Shown here piece after piece: positions 34,121 through 42,332 of a DNA stretch of 64,000 nt. Position numbers and translations under genes: made by a program. Within the stretch, counting starts at the first letter, position 1, and each line of letters starts with the position of its first letter. A model generated the notes under the pieces. The model was not told the origin of the DNA. It saw only the letters and a program-made list of their open reading frames with translations, and did no database searches. This stretch comes from Longispora sp047121295 (GTDB taxonomy: Bacteria; Actinomycetota; Actinomycetes; Mycobacteriales; Micromonosporaceae). Where the stretch lies: the NCBI RefSeq assembly GCF_047121295.1, contig NZ_CP139447.1, positions 1,736,001-1,800,000 on the forward strand, written 5' to 3'.

Positions 34121-34322
34121 CGGACAAACCGGTCAACTAACGCGCGCTCCCGCGTGTGACCAAGCACCCATCCGGGTAGGTCCCGATGGCCCCTGTCCCG
34201 AGCATGGTCGAACCTATGATGTGGCTGGCTGGCTGCACCACACCGCCGACCTCACCGTTCCCGCTCGGGGCTCTCCGCAGGGGACGTACGCTGTGCCTGG
34301 ACCACGAAGGAGCGAGAGCGGG

Positions 34323-35597
<1,275 letters not shown>

Positions 35598-35600
35598 GAA

Positions 35601-35673
35601 CGAATCTGGACTGCGCAGCGGGCAAAGTCGCAGGGCGGGCCCTGGCGACTTTTCCCGCTGCTTGCCAGATTCG
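35601..35673 (+). other. Long interrupted hairpin in the gltA 3' region
   Basis: Four stems nest in one arm pair: CGAATCTGG/CCAGATTCG (35601-35609 with 35665-35673), CAGCGGG/CCCGCTG (35616-35622 with 35654-35660), AAAGTCGC/GCGACTTT (35624-35631 with 35645-35652) and AGGGC/GCCCT at the tip. It starts four bases after the gltA stop. CAGCGGGC recurs at 35678. The structure could protect the mRNA 3' end, be a small stable RNA, or be a remnant of a palindromic element. Confidence 0.7.
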
Positions 35674-35732
35674 CCCTCAGCGGGCCACCTCGCCTTAGAT
35701 CAAGAGCTTCAGATCAAACCCTTTTGGGGTTA

Positions 35733-35765
35733 CGCCGCGTTCCTTTTTGGGACGCGGCGGTTTTT
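35733..35765 (+). terminator. Intrinsic terminator of gltA
   Basis: CGCCGCGTTCC (35733-35743) pairs with GGGACGCGGCG (35749-35759), one G-T pair, loop TTTTT, followed by TTTTTG (35761-35766): a textbook rho-independent terminator, rare in this GC-rich sequence. Just before it AACCC-TTTTG-GGGTT (35717-35731) forms a small stem ending in TTACG, like the 5' part of the stop-proximal repeats. Confidence 0.85.
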
Positions 35766-35787
35766 GTGGCTCGGCCGTTGGCTCGGG

Positions 35788-36327
35788 TCAGTGTTGGCAG
35801 GTCTGCCACAGGCCACGGTGGCGGGCGGTGGCCTCGGTGATCGCTCGGGTGATCGCGGTGTCGTGCCGGTCGTTCGGTGGGATGGTCAGGCGGCGGGCGA
35901 AGCCGTCGCGGGCCAGGCGTTCGTTGACGAGGACGCCGGCCTCGGTCCAGACGTAGACCAGCCTTCTCTGGTACCTGTCCAGGCGTTCCTCGTCCGCCGT
36001 CACGTACACCGTGCCGCCCCGTGGTGCGAGCCTGGCCAGGGCGTCGCGGGCCTCGGTGGCGTAGCACTCCGGCCGGTCGTCCGCGCCGTGCAGCTCGGGG
36101 GTGTCGATCCCGATCAGCCGGGCCTGGACGGTCTCCCCGGCGGCCAGCACCGGCCCGCCGGCGTCGGCGCGCAGTTCGAGGGTGTCGCCGTCCCGGACGG
36201 CCACCACCGTGGCCCGCTGGCCGAGCGGCGGGTCCTCCTCGGGCACGAGCCACCGGACGAGGAACCACGCGCCGACGGAGAACGCGACGACGAGCGCGAC
36301 GGACACGAACGTGGCACCGGGCCTCAT
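35788..36327 (-). CDS. Membrane-anchored staphylococcal-nuclease-like (thermonuclease) protein
   Basis: 179 residues. One N-terminal membrane anchor (FVSVALVVAFSVGAWFLV) is followed by an SNase domain: VVAVRDGDTLELRA, the catalytic signature ARLIGIDTPELHG, TEARDALARLAP, and DRYQRRLVYVWTEAGVLVNE. The catalytic Arg, Asp and Glu positions are present. It would cut nucleic acids outside the membrane, needing calcium. Convergent with gltA. An alternative is a DNA-binding SNase fold without activity, but the residues argue for an enzyme. Confidence 0.88.
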   Translation of the reverse strand: MRPGATFVSVALVVAFSVGAWFLVRWLVPEEDPPLGQRATVVAVRDGDTLELRADAGGPVLAAGETVQARLIGIDTPELHGADDRPECYATEARDALARLAPRGGTVYVTADEERLDRYQRRLVYVWTEAGVLVNERLARDGFARRLTIPPNDRHDTAITRAITEATARHRGLWQTCQH

Positions 36328-36331
36328 CCCG

Positions 36332-36616
36332 TCATTGTGTCGGCTGGGGCTCCCCGGGGTCGCCGGTTGGCGGGACCAGCCCGTCGAGGGCGTCGAGGAT
36401 GCCCCGGGCGCAGCCGATCACGTACCGGCCGGCGGGCGTCGGCTCCAGGTACTGGCCGCCCTGGGCGAACAGCGCCCCGCCGAACGCCGCCTCGATCCGG
36501 GCCAGCCGCTCCAGCAGGCTCTGCTGGGTGAGCTGGAGCTGGTGGGCCGCCGCGCGCAGGTCCTCGGCGTCGGCGACGGCCACCACGAGCCGCAGGTGCG
36601 CCACGTCGAGGTTCAC
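36332..36616 (-). CDS. Orphan LysR-type DNA-binding domain (no effector domain)
   Basis: 94 residues, only the winged-helix part of a LysR regulator: VNLDVAHLRLVVAVADAEDL, AAAHQLQLTQQSLLERLARI, GGALFAQGGQYLEPTPAG. The effector-binding domain is absent. Its GTG overlaps the stop of the full LysR gene (GTGA), so the two are co-translated. It ends 4 bp before the nuclease gene start on the same strand. It may dimerise with the upstream LysR or compete for its sites, or be the remains of a duplicated regulator. Confidence 0.7.
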   Translation of the reverse strand: MNLDVAHLRLVVAVADAEDLRAAAHQLQLTQQSLLERLARIEAAFGGALFAQGGQYLEPTPAGRYVIGCARGILDALDGLVPPTGDPGEPQPTQ

Positions 36617-37578
36617 GACGGCAGGCCCGGGGAGGCGTGGCTGGCGTTGCGGGCCCACCAGGCGCGGTACGCGGGCCGCCGCCGCACGATGGCCGCGTAG
36701 CTGCGGAACAGGTGCGCCACGAACTCCTCCGTCCGGCCGGCCACGAACGAGTCCCGCCGCCAGGCCAGCAGCACCCGGCGGCGCAGCGGGGCCCCGGTCA
36801 GCGGCAGGGCCCGGATGCCGGGCTGCACGAACGTCGTCGGGTACAGCCCGCACACCGCCCCCGCCTCCACCAGCGGCGCGACCGACGCCGAGTCGCCCGT
36901 CCAGTGCCGGACCCTGGCCGTGAACCCGGCGTCGGCGCAGGCCCGGTGGAAGCTCGCGTGCAGGCCGCCGTCGTCGGCCCGGGGCAGCGCCCAGTCCCGG
37001 GGCGCCAGGTCGGCGAGGTGCAGCTCCGGGCGCTGCGCGAGGGGGTGGTTCTCGTCCAGGCCGACGAAGATCGGCTCGGTGATCAGGTGCCGGGTGGCCA
37101 GCGAGGGCGGCAGCCGCAGCGCGAAGCCGGGGAACTCGTGCAGCACGGCCGCGTCGAGCTGCCCGGTGGCCAGCAGGTCCACCAGCCGGCTGACCATCGG
37201 GTCGCCGTGGCTGGTCACGGGCGCGTCGCCCATGGCCTCCGACGCGGGCACCAGGGCGTCGGTGAACGCGCCGAGCACGCCGCCGACCCGGGCCGGGGGA
37301 GCGTTGAGCTGGCCGAGGATCGCGGCGGTGCCGGTCCACATCCGGTCCAGGTCCGCCAGTACCCGTCGGGCCATGGTCAGGGTCTCCGCGCCCGACGTCG
37401 TGGGCACCACCCCGTGCGGGGTCCGGTCGAACACGGGGCTTCCGAGGGCCGACTCGATCCGGTGCAGCTGCCGGGTGAGGGACGGCTGGGCGAGGCGCAG
37501 CCGGGTGGCCGCGCCCCGGATGCTGCCGGCGTCGGCGACAGCGACGAGGATCCGCAGGTGCCTGAGATCGATGTTCAT
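36613..37578 (-). CDS. LysR family transcriptional regulator
   Basis: 321 residues. N-terminal helix-turn-helix: MNIDLRHLRILVAVADAGSI, AATRLRLAQPSLTRQLHRIE, SPVFDRTPHGVVPTTSG. The effector-binding domain runs from about residue 90 to 300 and ends with a cluster RSYAAIVRRRPAYRAWW. The partly similar small LysR domain follows in overlap. The target genes are not obvious; LysR genes usually control a divergent neighbour, and upstream here lies the convergent protease terminator, so autoregulation and distant targets are possible. Confidence 0.9.
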   Translation of the reverse strand: MNIDLRHLRILVAVADAGSIRGAATRLRLAQPSLTRQLHRIESALGSPVFDRTPHGVVPTTSGAETLTMARRVLADLDRMWTGTAAILGQLNAPPARVGGVLGAFTDALVPASEAMGDAPVTSHGDPMVSRLVDLLATGQLDAAVLHEFPGFALRLPPSLATRHLITEPIFVGLDENHPLAQRPELHLADLAPRDWALPRADDGGLHASFHRACADAGFTARVRHWTGDSASVAPLVEAGAVCGLYPTTFVQPGIRALPLTGAPLRRRVLLAWRRDSFVAGRTEEFVAHLFRSYAAIVRRRPAYRAWWARNASHASPGLPS

Positions 37579-37671
37579 GGCTGCCTTCCGGTCCGCACCC
37601 CCCGGGTGGCTCAGGGTACGTCCGGATGTATGGGTCCGGTCAAGACTATTAACTCAACGTTATGGATAACG

Positions 37672-37705
37672 GGCACGGCCCCCGGGAGCACCCGGGGGCC
37701 GTGCC
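37672..37705 (-). terminator. 15-bp perfect hairpin, terminator of the protease gene
   Basis: The two arms, 37672-37686 and 37691-37705, are perfect complements (core GGCCCCCGGG / CCCGGGGGCC) with loop AGCA. It lies eight bases past the stop codon of the protease gene (minus strand) and about 100 bp from the LysR start. Very stable; no T-run. Confidence 0.8.
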
Positions 37706-37712
37706 GTGGGTC

Positions 37713-38450
37713 CTAGATCCCGGTGGTCGACCGGATCCAGCCGTTCACGGCCGTCGCGTCGCCGTAGATGGAGTTGGTCTTCCCGCAGGTGTCGGCGCCG
37801 GGGCCGTCCGCGCCACGGCTCGTGACGCCGACGAGCTTGCCGGCCGCGATGGCCGGGCCGCCCGAGTCGCCGTAGCAGTCGGTGGCGGTGGTGGACGTGT
37901 CGAAGCACAGCTCCACGGGGCCGCTGATCCCGCCGCAGTTGGAGTCGGAGGTGACCTTCGTGCCGACCGACTTGAGCACGGGGCTCATGTCGCCGCAGCC
38001 GTCGGGGGCGCAGGTCTGGCCGAAGCCGTACAGGGTGATCGCCGCGCCGACGGCCGGGGACGCCGTGCCGAGGGTGACCGGGGCCTGGCTGACCGGGCTG
38101 CTGAGCTTGTAGAGCCGGAAGTCGTACGCGCCGCCGTTGTAGTTCGGGTGCTTGACCGACCGGGACACCGTGGCCAGCGTGCCGCCGCTGTTCAGGTTCT
38201 TCGAGCCGATCCGGATCCGGGTCGCGCCCGAGCAGTGCCCGGCGGTGAGCACCCACTGCGGGGCGACCAGGGTGCCGCTGCACCACATGCCGCTGCTGTC
38301 GCCGACCGCCGCCGCCCACGACGGGGCGGTCCCGACCTGGCTGCCGCCGACGATGCCCTGGGCGGGCGTGCCGGCGGACGCCGGGCCAGCCGTGGCCGCG
38401 ACGGCCAGCGCCGCTCCGGCGACCACGACCGCGAATCTGAGGAACTTCAT
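37713..38450 (-). CDS. Secreted trypsin-like serine protease (S1)
   Basis: 245 residues. Signal peptide MKFLRFAVVVAGAALAVAAT ending near ASAG, short propeptide, then mature chain from IVGGSQVG. Catalytic triad: His in LTAGHC, Asp in YDFRLYKL, Ser in GDSGGPAI. Six Cys are placed as in Streptomyces trypsin-like enzymes. The S1 pocket residue region (TDCYGDSGG) has Asp six residues before Ser-like positions, in keeping with trypsin-type or broader specificity. GGGAGG precedes the ATG at 38450. An extracellular enzyme for protein breakdown. Confidence 0.92.
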   Translation of the reverse strand: MKFLRFAVVVAGAALAVAATAGPASAGTPAQGIVGGSQVGTAPSWAAAVGDSSGMWCSGTLVAPQWVLTAGHCSGATRIRIGSKNLNSGGTLATVSRSVKHPNYNGGAYDFRLYKLSSPVSQAPVTLGTASPAVGAAITLYGFGQTCAPDGCGDMSPVLKSVGTKVTSDSNCGGISGPVELCFDTSTTATDCYGDSGGPAIAAGKLVGVTSRGADGPGADTCGKTNSIYGDATAVNGWIRSTTGI

Positions 38451-38568
38451 GAGGGGCCTCCCTGTTGTGGCGTCGGCCCGACGCCGAGCGGGCGCCGCTG
38501 CGTGTGGCGGCACCACCATGGACCGATGACGGTCAATGTAGGGCAGGTCGGTCCTCAGGGGGCAGATG

Positions 38569-39240
38569 TCAGGGGGCGATGCTCTCCGTCCGCAGCATCC
38601 GCAGCGCCAGGTCCGCGTACAGCGCGCCGATGTCCTCCGGCCCCAACCGTCCACTGGAGCGGTACCAGCGGGCCACGTCGATGCTCAGGCTGAGCAGCGC
38701 GAGCGCGGTGCCGGGCACGTCGGGCACGTCGAACGCGCCGCGCGCCACACCGTATTCCAGGGTCTCGCGGACCACGTGATCGATCTGCCGGCGCAGCGCG
38801 GCGATCTCGGCGTGGTGTTCCTCGCTGAGGGCGCCCAGTTCGTACTGGATCACCCGGGCCGTCGTGTGGTGCCGGGCGTGCCAGGCCGCGAAGTCGAACA
38901 CCACGGCGCGCAGCCGGGCCACCGGGTCGGCGTCGCTGGCCGCCGCGTCGGTGATCGTCCTCAGGGTGCGCTGGTGGCCGACCAGGCTGATCCGGTAGAG
39001 CAGCTCCTCCTTGGAGCGGAAGTAGCCGTACACCCCGGCGGGGGAGCGGCCGACCCGGCCGGCGATGTCGCGGGTGGTGGTCGCGTGGTAGCCCCGGGTC
39101 GCGAACGCCTCGACGGCCGCGATCAGGATCCGCCGGGCGGCCGGCGGCTGGATCTCCGACCAGTTCTCGTCGAGGGCCCGGGCCTCGGCGGGATCCAGGC
39201 CGGGGCCCGGGGTGCTGGGGTCGTTGACATCGGGGTGCAT
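38569..39240 (-). CDS. TetR family regulator of the acyl-CoA operon
   Basis: 223 residues. Helix-turn-helix: ILIAAVEAFATRGYHATTTR, DIAGRVGRSPAGVYGYFRSK, EELLYRI. The C-terminal part (ARVIQYELGALSEEHHAEI, DVARWYRSSGRLGPEDIGALY) is of the kind found in KstR2- and FadR-like TetR regulators that bind acyl-CoAs. It is divergent from the SDR that heads the nine-gene operon; the gap contains the palindrome CAAGCGCTTG. It probably represses that operon until an acyl-CoA intermediate appears. ATG at 39240 chosen; one nine bases upstream is possible. Confidence 0.88.
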   Translation of the reverse strand: MHPDVNDPSTPGPGLDPAEARALDENWSEIQPPAARRILIAAVEAFATRGYHATTTRDIAGRVGRSPAGVYGYFRSKEELLYRISLVGHQRTLRTITDAAASDADPVARLRAVVFDFAAWHARHHTTARVIQYELGALSEEHHAEIAALRRQIDHVVRETLEYGVARGAFDVPDVPGTALALLSLSIDVARWYRSSGRLGPEDIGALYADLALRMLRTESIAP

Positions 39241-39253
39241 GACCAGCATTCTA

Positions 39254-39267
39254 AGCAAGCGCTTGAT
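39254..39267. promoter_or_regulatory. KstR2-like TetR operator
   Basis: AGCAAGCGCTTGAT fits AnCAAGnnCTTGnT, the consensus known for KstR2 in actinobacteria, at every fixed position. It lies 13 bp upstream of the TetR start and about 43 bp upstream of the SDR start, where it can block both promoters. Confidence 0.7.
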
Positions 39268-39309
39268 TACTTCCGGGTAGCCCCCGAAAATCAGGAGGAA
39301 AGTCAGCAT

Positions 39310-40047
39310 ATGGGAAACCTGTCTTACGACTTCTCCGGCAGAACGGTCATCGTCACCGGCGCGGCCCGGGGCATCGGCCTGGCCCTCGGCGAGTTCTTCC
39401 ACCGGTCCGGCGCGACCGTGTTCCTGGTCGACTTCGACGCCGAGGAGCTGGCCAAGGCCGCCGCCGGGGTGGGGGCCACCGGCATCGCCGCCGACGTGAG
39501 CAGGACCGCCGACGTCGACCGGGTCGTGGCCGCCGCCGTGGAGGCCACCGGCCGGATCGACATCCTGGTCAACAACGCCGGCATCCTCCGCGACAACGTG
39601 CTGTGGAAGATCTCCGACGAGGACTGGGACGCCGTGCTCGCCGTGCACGCCGGCGGCACCTTCCGGTTCACCCGGGCCTGCGTGCCGCACTTCCGCGCCC
39701 AGGGCTCCGGCCGGGTCGTCAACGTGACCTCGTACACCGGGCTGCACGGCAACACCGGCCAGGCCAACTACGCCGCCGCCAAGGCCGGCATCATCGGCTT
39801 CACGAAGACCGCCGCCAAGGAACTCGCCCACTTCGGGGTCACCGTCAACGCGATCTCCCCGAACGCCGAGACCCGGATGATCGCGTCCATCCCGGACGCC
39901 AAGCGCGCGGAGCTCACCGCGCACATCCCGATGGGCCGGTTCGCCGACCCGACGGAGATGTGCGCCGCCGTGGGCTTCCTGGCCTCCGACGAGGCCGGGT
40001 ACATCACCGGGGCGGTCCTCCCCGTCGACGGCGGGATAAGCATGTGA
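39310..40047 (+). CDS. SDR family oxidoreductase (3-hydroxyacyl-CoA dehydrogenase/ketoreductase-like)
   Basis: 245 residues, first gene of the acyl-CoA operon. TGAARGIG (cofactor), VDFDAEE after beta-2 (NAD preference), NNAGI, catalytic Ser in VTSYTG and YAAAKAG, C-terminus LPVDGGISM. It resembles FabG-type enzymes. AGGAGGAAAG precedes the ATG. The stop overlaps the next SDR gene (ATGTGA). In this operon it may oxidise a hydroxyacyl-CoA or form one by reducing a ketone. Confidence 0.88.
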   Translation: MGNLSYDFSGRTVIVTGAARGIGLALGEFFHRSGATVFLVDFDAEELAKAAAGVGATGIAADVSRTADVDRVVAAAVEATGRIDILVNNAGILRDNVLWKISDEDWDAVLAVHAGGTFRFTRACVPHFRAQGSGRVVNVTSYTGLHGNTGQANYAAAKAGIIGFTKTAAKELAHFGVTVNAISPNAETRMIASIPDAKRAELTAHIPMGRFADPTEMCAAVGFLASDEAGYITGAVLPVDGGISM

Positions 40048-40796
40048 CGCGCTTCGACGGGCAGGTCGCCCTCATCACCGGTTCCAGCCGGGGCATCGGC
40101 TTCGGCATCGCCGAACGGCTCGTCGCCGAGGGGGCCAGGGTCTGCCTGACCGCCCGCAAGCCCGACGCGCTCGACGAGGCGGTCAAGGCCCTCGGCCCCG
40201 ACCGGGCGATGGCCGTCGCGGGGAAGGCCGACGACCCCGAGCACCAGGCCGACACGGTCGCCCGGGTGCTGGACACGTTCGGCCGGCTCGACGTGCTGGT
40301 GAACAACACCGGGATCAATCCGGTGTACGGGCCGATGATCGACGCCGACCCGGCCGCCGTCCGCAAGGTCTTCGAGGTGAACGTGTTCGCCGCCCTCGGC
40401 TGGGTCGGGCACGCGCACCGCGCCTGGTTCGCCGCGCACGGCGGGGCCGTCGTCAACGTGGCCTCCGTGGCGGGGCTGCGGCCGGCCGCCGGGATCGGGA
40501 TCTACGGCGCGAGCAAGGCCGCCCTGATCCACTTGACGATGCAGCTCGCCGCCGAGCTGGGCCCCGGGGTGCGGGTCAACGCCGTGGCCCCGGCGATCGT
40601 GAAGACCGTGTTCGCCGCCGCCCTGTACGAGGGGCGCGAGCGGCGGGTCACCGACACGTACCCGTTGAAGCGGTTGGGCATCCCCGAGGACGTCGCCGGG
40701 GCCGTGGCGTTCCTGGCCTCGGCGGACGCGGGCTGGATGACCGGACAGACCGTGGTGGTCGACGGCGGGCTGACGCTGTCGGGCGGCCTGGGGTGA
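40044..40796 (+). CDS. SDR family oxidoreductase
   Basis: 250 residues, GTG start in overlap with the previous SDR. TGSSRGIG, NNTGINPVYG, catalytic NVASVAG and YGASKAAL, PLKRLGIPEDVAGAV, VVVDGGLTLSGGLG. The NNTG(I)NP form is the one usual in a subgroup of actinobacterial 3-oxoacyl reductases (FabG-like) in lipid catabolism operons. Works with the first SDR on a different stereoisomer or chain position; which is unknown. GTGA overlap with the MaoC gene follows. Confidence 0.88.
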   Translation: MTRFDGQVALITGSSRGIGFGIAERLVAEGARVCLTARKPDALDEAVKALGPDRAMAVAGKADDPEHQADTVARVLDTFGRLDVLVNNTGINPVYGPMIDADPAAVRKVFEVNVFAALGWVGHAHRAWFAAHGGAVVNVASVAGLRPAAGIGIYGASKAALIHLTMQLAAELGPGVRVNAVAPAIVKTVFAAALYEGRERRVTDTYPLKRLGIPEDVAGAVAFLASADAGWMTGQTVVVDGGLTLSGGLG

Positions 40797-41311
40797 CGGC
40801 CGACGGCGCAGGGTCCGGAAGCGCGGGCGCCGGCCCGGCGGCCGGGGCCGCGCGGCGGTTCGGGTCCCTCGACGAGCTGCGCGCCGCCGCGCCCGTCGAC
40901 CTCGGGCACAGCGACTGGGTCGACGTCGACCAGGACCGGATCGACCGGTTCGCGGCGGCCACCGGCGACGACCAGTGGATCCACGTCGACCCGGCCCGGG
41001 CGGCGACCGGCCCGTTCGGGTCCACGATCGCGCACGGCTTCCTCGTGCTGTCCCTGCTGCCGGTGATCACCCTGGACCGCCTCGTCGTCGACCGGGTCCG
41101 GCTGGCCGTCAACTACGGGCTGAACAAGGTCCGGTTCCCCGCGCCGGTGCCGGTCGGCTCCCGGCTGCGCGGCCGCGTCCAGGTCACGGAGGTGACCGAG
41201 GTCGCGGGCGGCACCCAGGTCACCTGCGTGGTCACGGTCGAGCGCGAGGGCGGCGACCGGCCGGTCTGCGTCGCGGAGTCCGTGGCCCGCTTCTACGGGG
41301 AGGCCCCGTGA
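40793..41311 (+). CDS. MaoC-like (R)-specific enoyl-CoA hydratase
   Basis: 172 residues. Single hot-dog domain with the hydratase-2 signature DDQWIHVDPARA and GPFGSTIAHGFLVLSLLP, giving the Asp/His pair that hydrates enoyl-CoA to (R)-3-hydroxyacyl-CoA. The N-terminal 25 residues are Gly/Ala-rich and disordered. GYNKVRF-like NYGLNKVRFPAPV is typical. It supplies the hydration step for enoyl-CoAs produced by the acyl-CoA dehydrogenases of the operon. Its stop lies in the first copy of a 16-bp direct repeat that flanks a 176-bp insertion. Confidence 0.9.
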   Translation: MTADGAGSGSAGAGPAAGAARRFGSLDELRAAAPVDLGHSDWVDVDQDRIDRFAAATGDDQWIHVDPARAATGPFGSTIAHGFLVLSLLPVITLDRLVVDRVRLAVNYGLNKVRFPAPVPVGSRLRGRVQVTEVTEVAGGTQVTCVVTVEREGGDRPVCVAESVARFYGEAP

Positions 41312-41488
41312 CAAAACCACGATCAACACCATCATCTGTTACGGCGACCCCTGCCCCGGTCTCCATCGGCGGTCCGGGGCGCACGGCGCGCACCGGCCGC
41401 CCGGCGCCGGGGCCCCGGCCGGCCTCCCTGGCGGCGGCAGGTCCCGGCCCCCGTCGACCGGCCCCCGACTCTGGGGAGGCCCCGTGAC
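41297..41488 (+). repeat. 176-bp insertion bounded by 16-bp direct repeats, with stop-proximal repeat copy d
   Basis: GGGGAGGCCCCGTGAC occurs at 41297-41312 and again at 41473-41488. Each copy carries a ribosome site and the GTGA start of the next gene. Removing one copy plus the intervening sequence would rejoin the MaoC and SDR genes with a 4-bp overlap like the rest of the operon. The insert contains the core GTTACGGCG-ACCCCTGC-CCCGGTCTCCATCGG (41338-41369), alignable without gaps to copies a, b and c. So a member of the repeat family appears to have entered the operon here. Confidence 0.75.
41308..41487 (+). CDS. Possible 59-residue frame created by the insertion
   Basis: GTG (41308) in the first repeat copy opens a frame VTKPRSTPSSVTATPAP that stays open, Pro/Ala/Gly/Arg-rich, to a TGA in the second copy, which overlaps the next gene's GTG. 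It has a ribosome site and would keep translational coupling across the insertion. There is no sign of selection on the protein. Low confidence as a gene; it may matter only as a bridge for ribosomes. Confidence 0.2.
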   Translation: MTKPRSTPSSVTATPAPVSIGGPGRTARTGRPAPGPRPASLAAAGPGPRRPAPDSGEAP

Positions 41489-42332
41489 CACCCTCGCCGG
41501 CGCCGGGGTCGTGATCACCGGCGGCGGCTCCGGGATCGGCGCGGCGCTCGCCCGCCGGTTCGCCGCCGAGGGCGCCCGGATCGTGGTCAACGACCTCGAC
41601 GCCCCCGCCGCCGTCCGGGTGGCCGCCGAGGTCGACGGCTGGGCGGTCCCCGGCGACGTGTCCACCCCGGACGGTGCCGCCGCGCTGGTCGGCGCGGCGA
41701 TCGGCCACCTGGGCGCGGTGGACCTGTTCTGCGCCAACGCCGGGGTCGGCACGGCCGGCGGCCCCGAGGCCCCCGACGCGGACTGGGAGCTGGCCTGGCA
41801 GGTGAACGTGATGGCGCACGTCCGGGCCGCCCGGGCGCTGCTGCCGGGCTGGCTGGAGCGCGGCCGGGGCCACTTCCTGGCGACCGTCTCGGCGGCCGGC
41901 CTGCTGACGATGCTCGGCTCCGCGCCGTACTCGGTGACCAAGCACGGCGCGCTCGCGTTCGCCGAGTGGCTGTCGGCGACGTACGCCGACCGGGGGATCA
42001 CCGTGCAGGCGCTGTGCCCGCAGGGGGTGCGGACCCCGATGCTGGAGGCCTCCGGGCGGGCCGGCCGGCTGATGCTGGACGACACGGCGCTGTCGCCCGA
42101 GCGGGTCGCCGACGCCGTGGTCGGGGCGCTCGCCGACGGCCGGTTCCTGATCCTGCCGCACCCGGAGGTCGCCGGCTACCACGCCGCGAAGGCCTCCGAC
42201 CCGGACCGCTGGCTCGCGGCGATGCGCCGCCTGCAGTCCCACCTGGACACCCCGGCCCCCCAGGCTCCCGACGGCACGGGGAGCGCCGGCCGGGACCGCG
42301 CGCCCCACGACGACCCGGAGGAGACCCGATGA
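41484..42332 (+). CDS. SDR family oxidoreductase
   Basis: 282 residues. TGGGSGIG cofactor site, VNDLDAPA after beta-2, CANAGVG, catalytic SAAGLL and YSVTKHGALAF, then QGVRTPM. The C-terminal extension (from about residue 255) is Pro/Asp-rich and likely disordered. This third SDR of the operon belongs to the group with LCPQGVRTPML, often near acyl-CoA dehydrogenase genes. In the related lva pathway an SDR acts after the kinase/dehydrogenase pair to oxidise a 3-hydroxyacyl-CoA or remove it by isomerisation, so a similar place is possible. GTG start is inside the second 16-bp repeat. Confidence 0.87.
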   Translation: MTTLAGAGVVITGGGSGIGAALARRFAAEGARIVVNDLDAPAAVRVAAEVDGWAVPGDVSTPDGAAALVGAAIGHLGAVDLFCANAGVGTAGGPEAPDADWELAWQVNVMAHVRAARALLPGWLERGRGHFLATVSAAGLLTMLGSAPYSVTKHGALAFAEWLSATYADRGITVQALCPQGVRTPMLEASGRAGRLMLDDTALSPERVADAVVGALADGRFLILPHPEVAGYHAAKASDPDRWLAAMRRLQSHLDTPAPQAPDGTGSAGRDRAPHDDPEETR

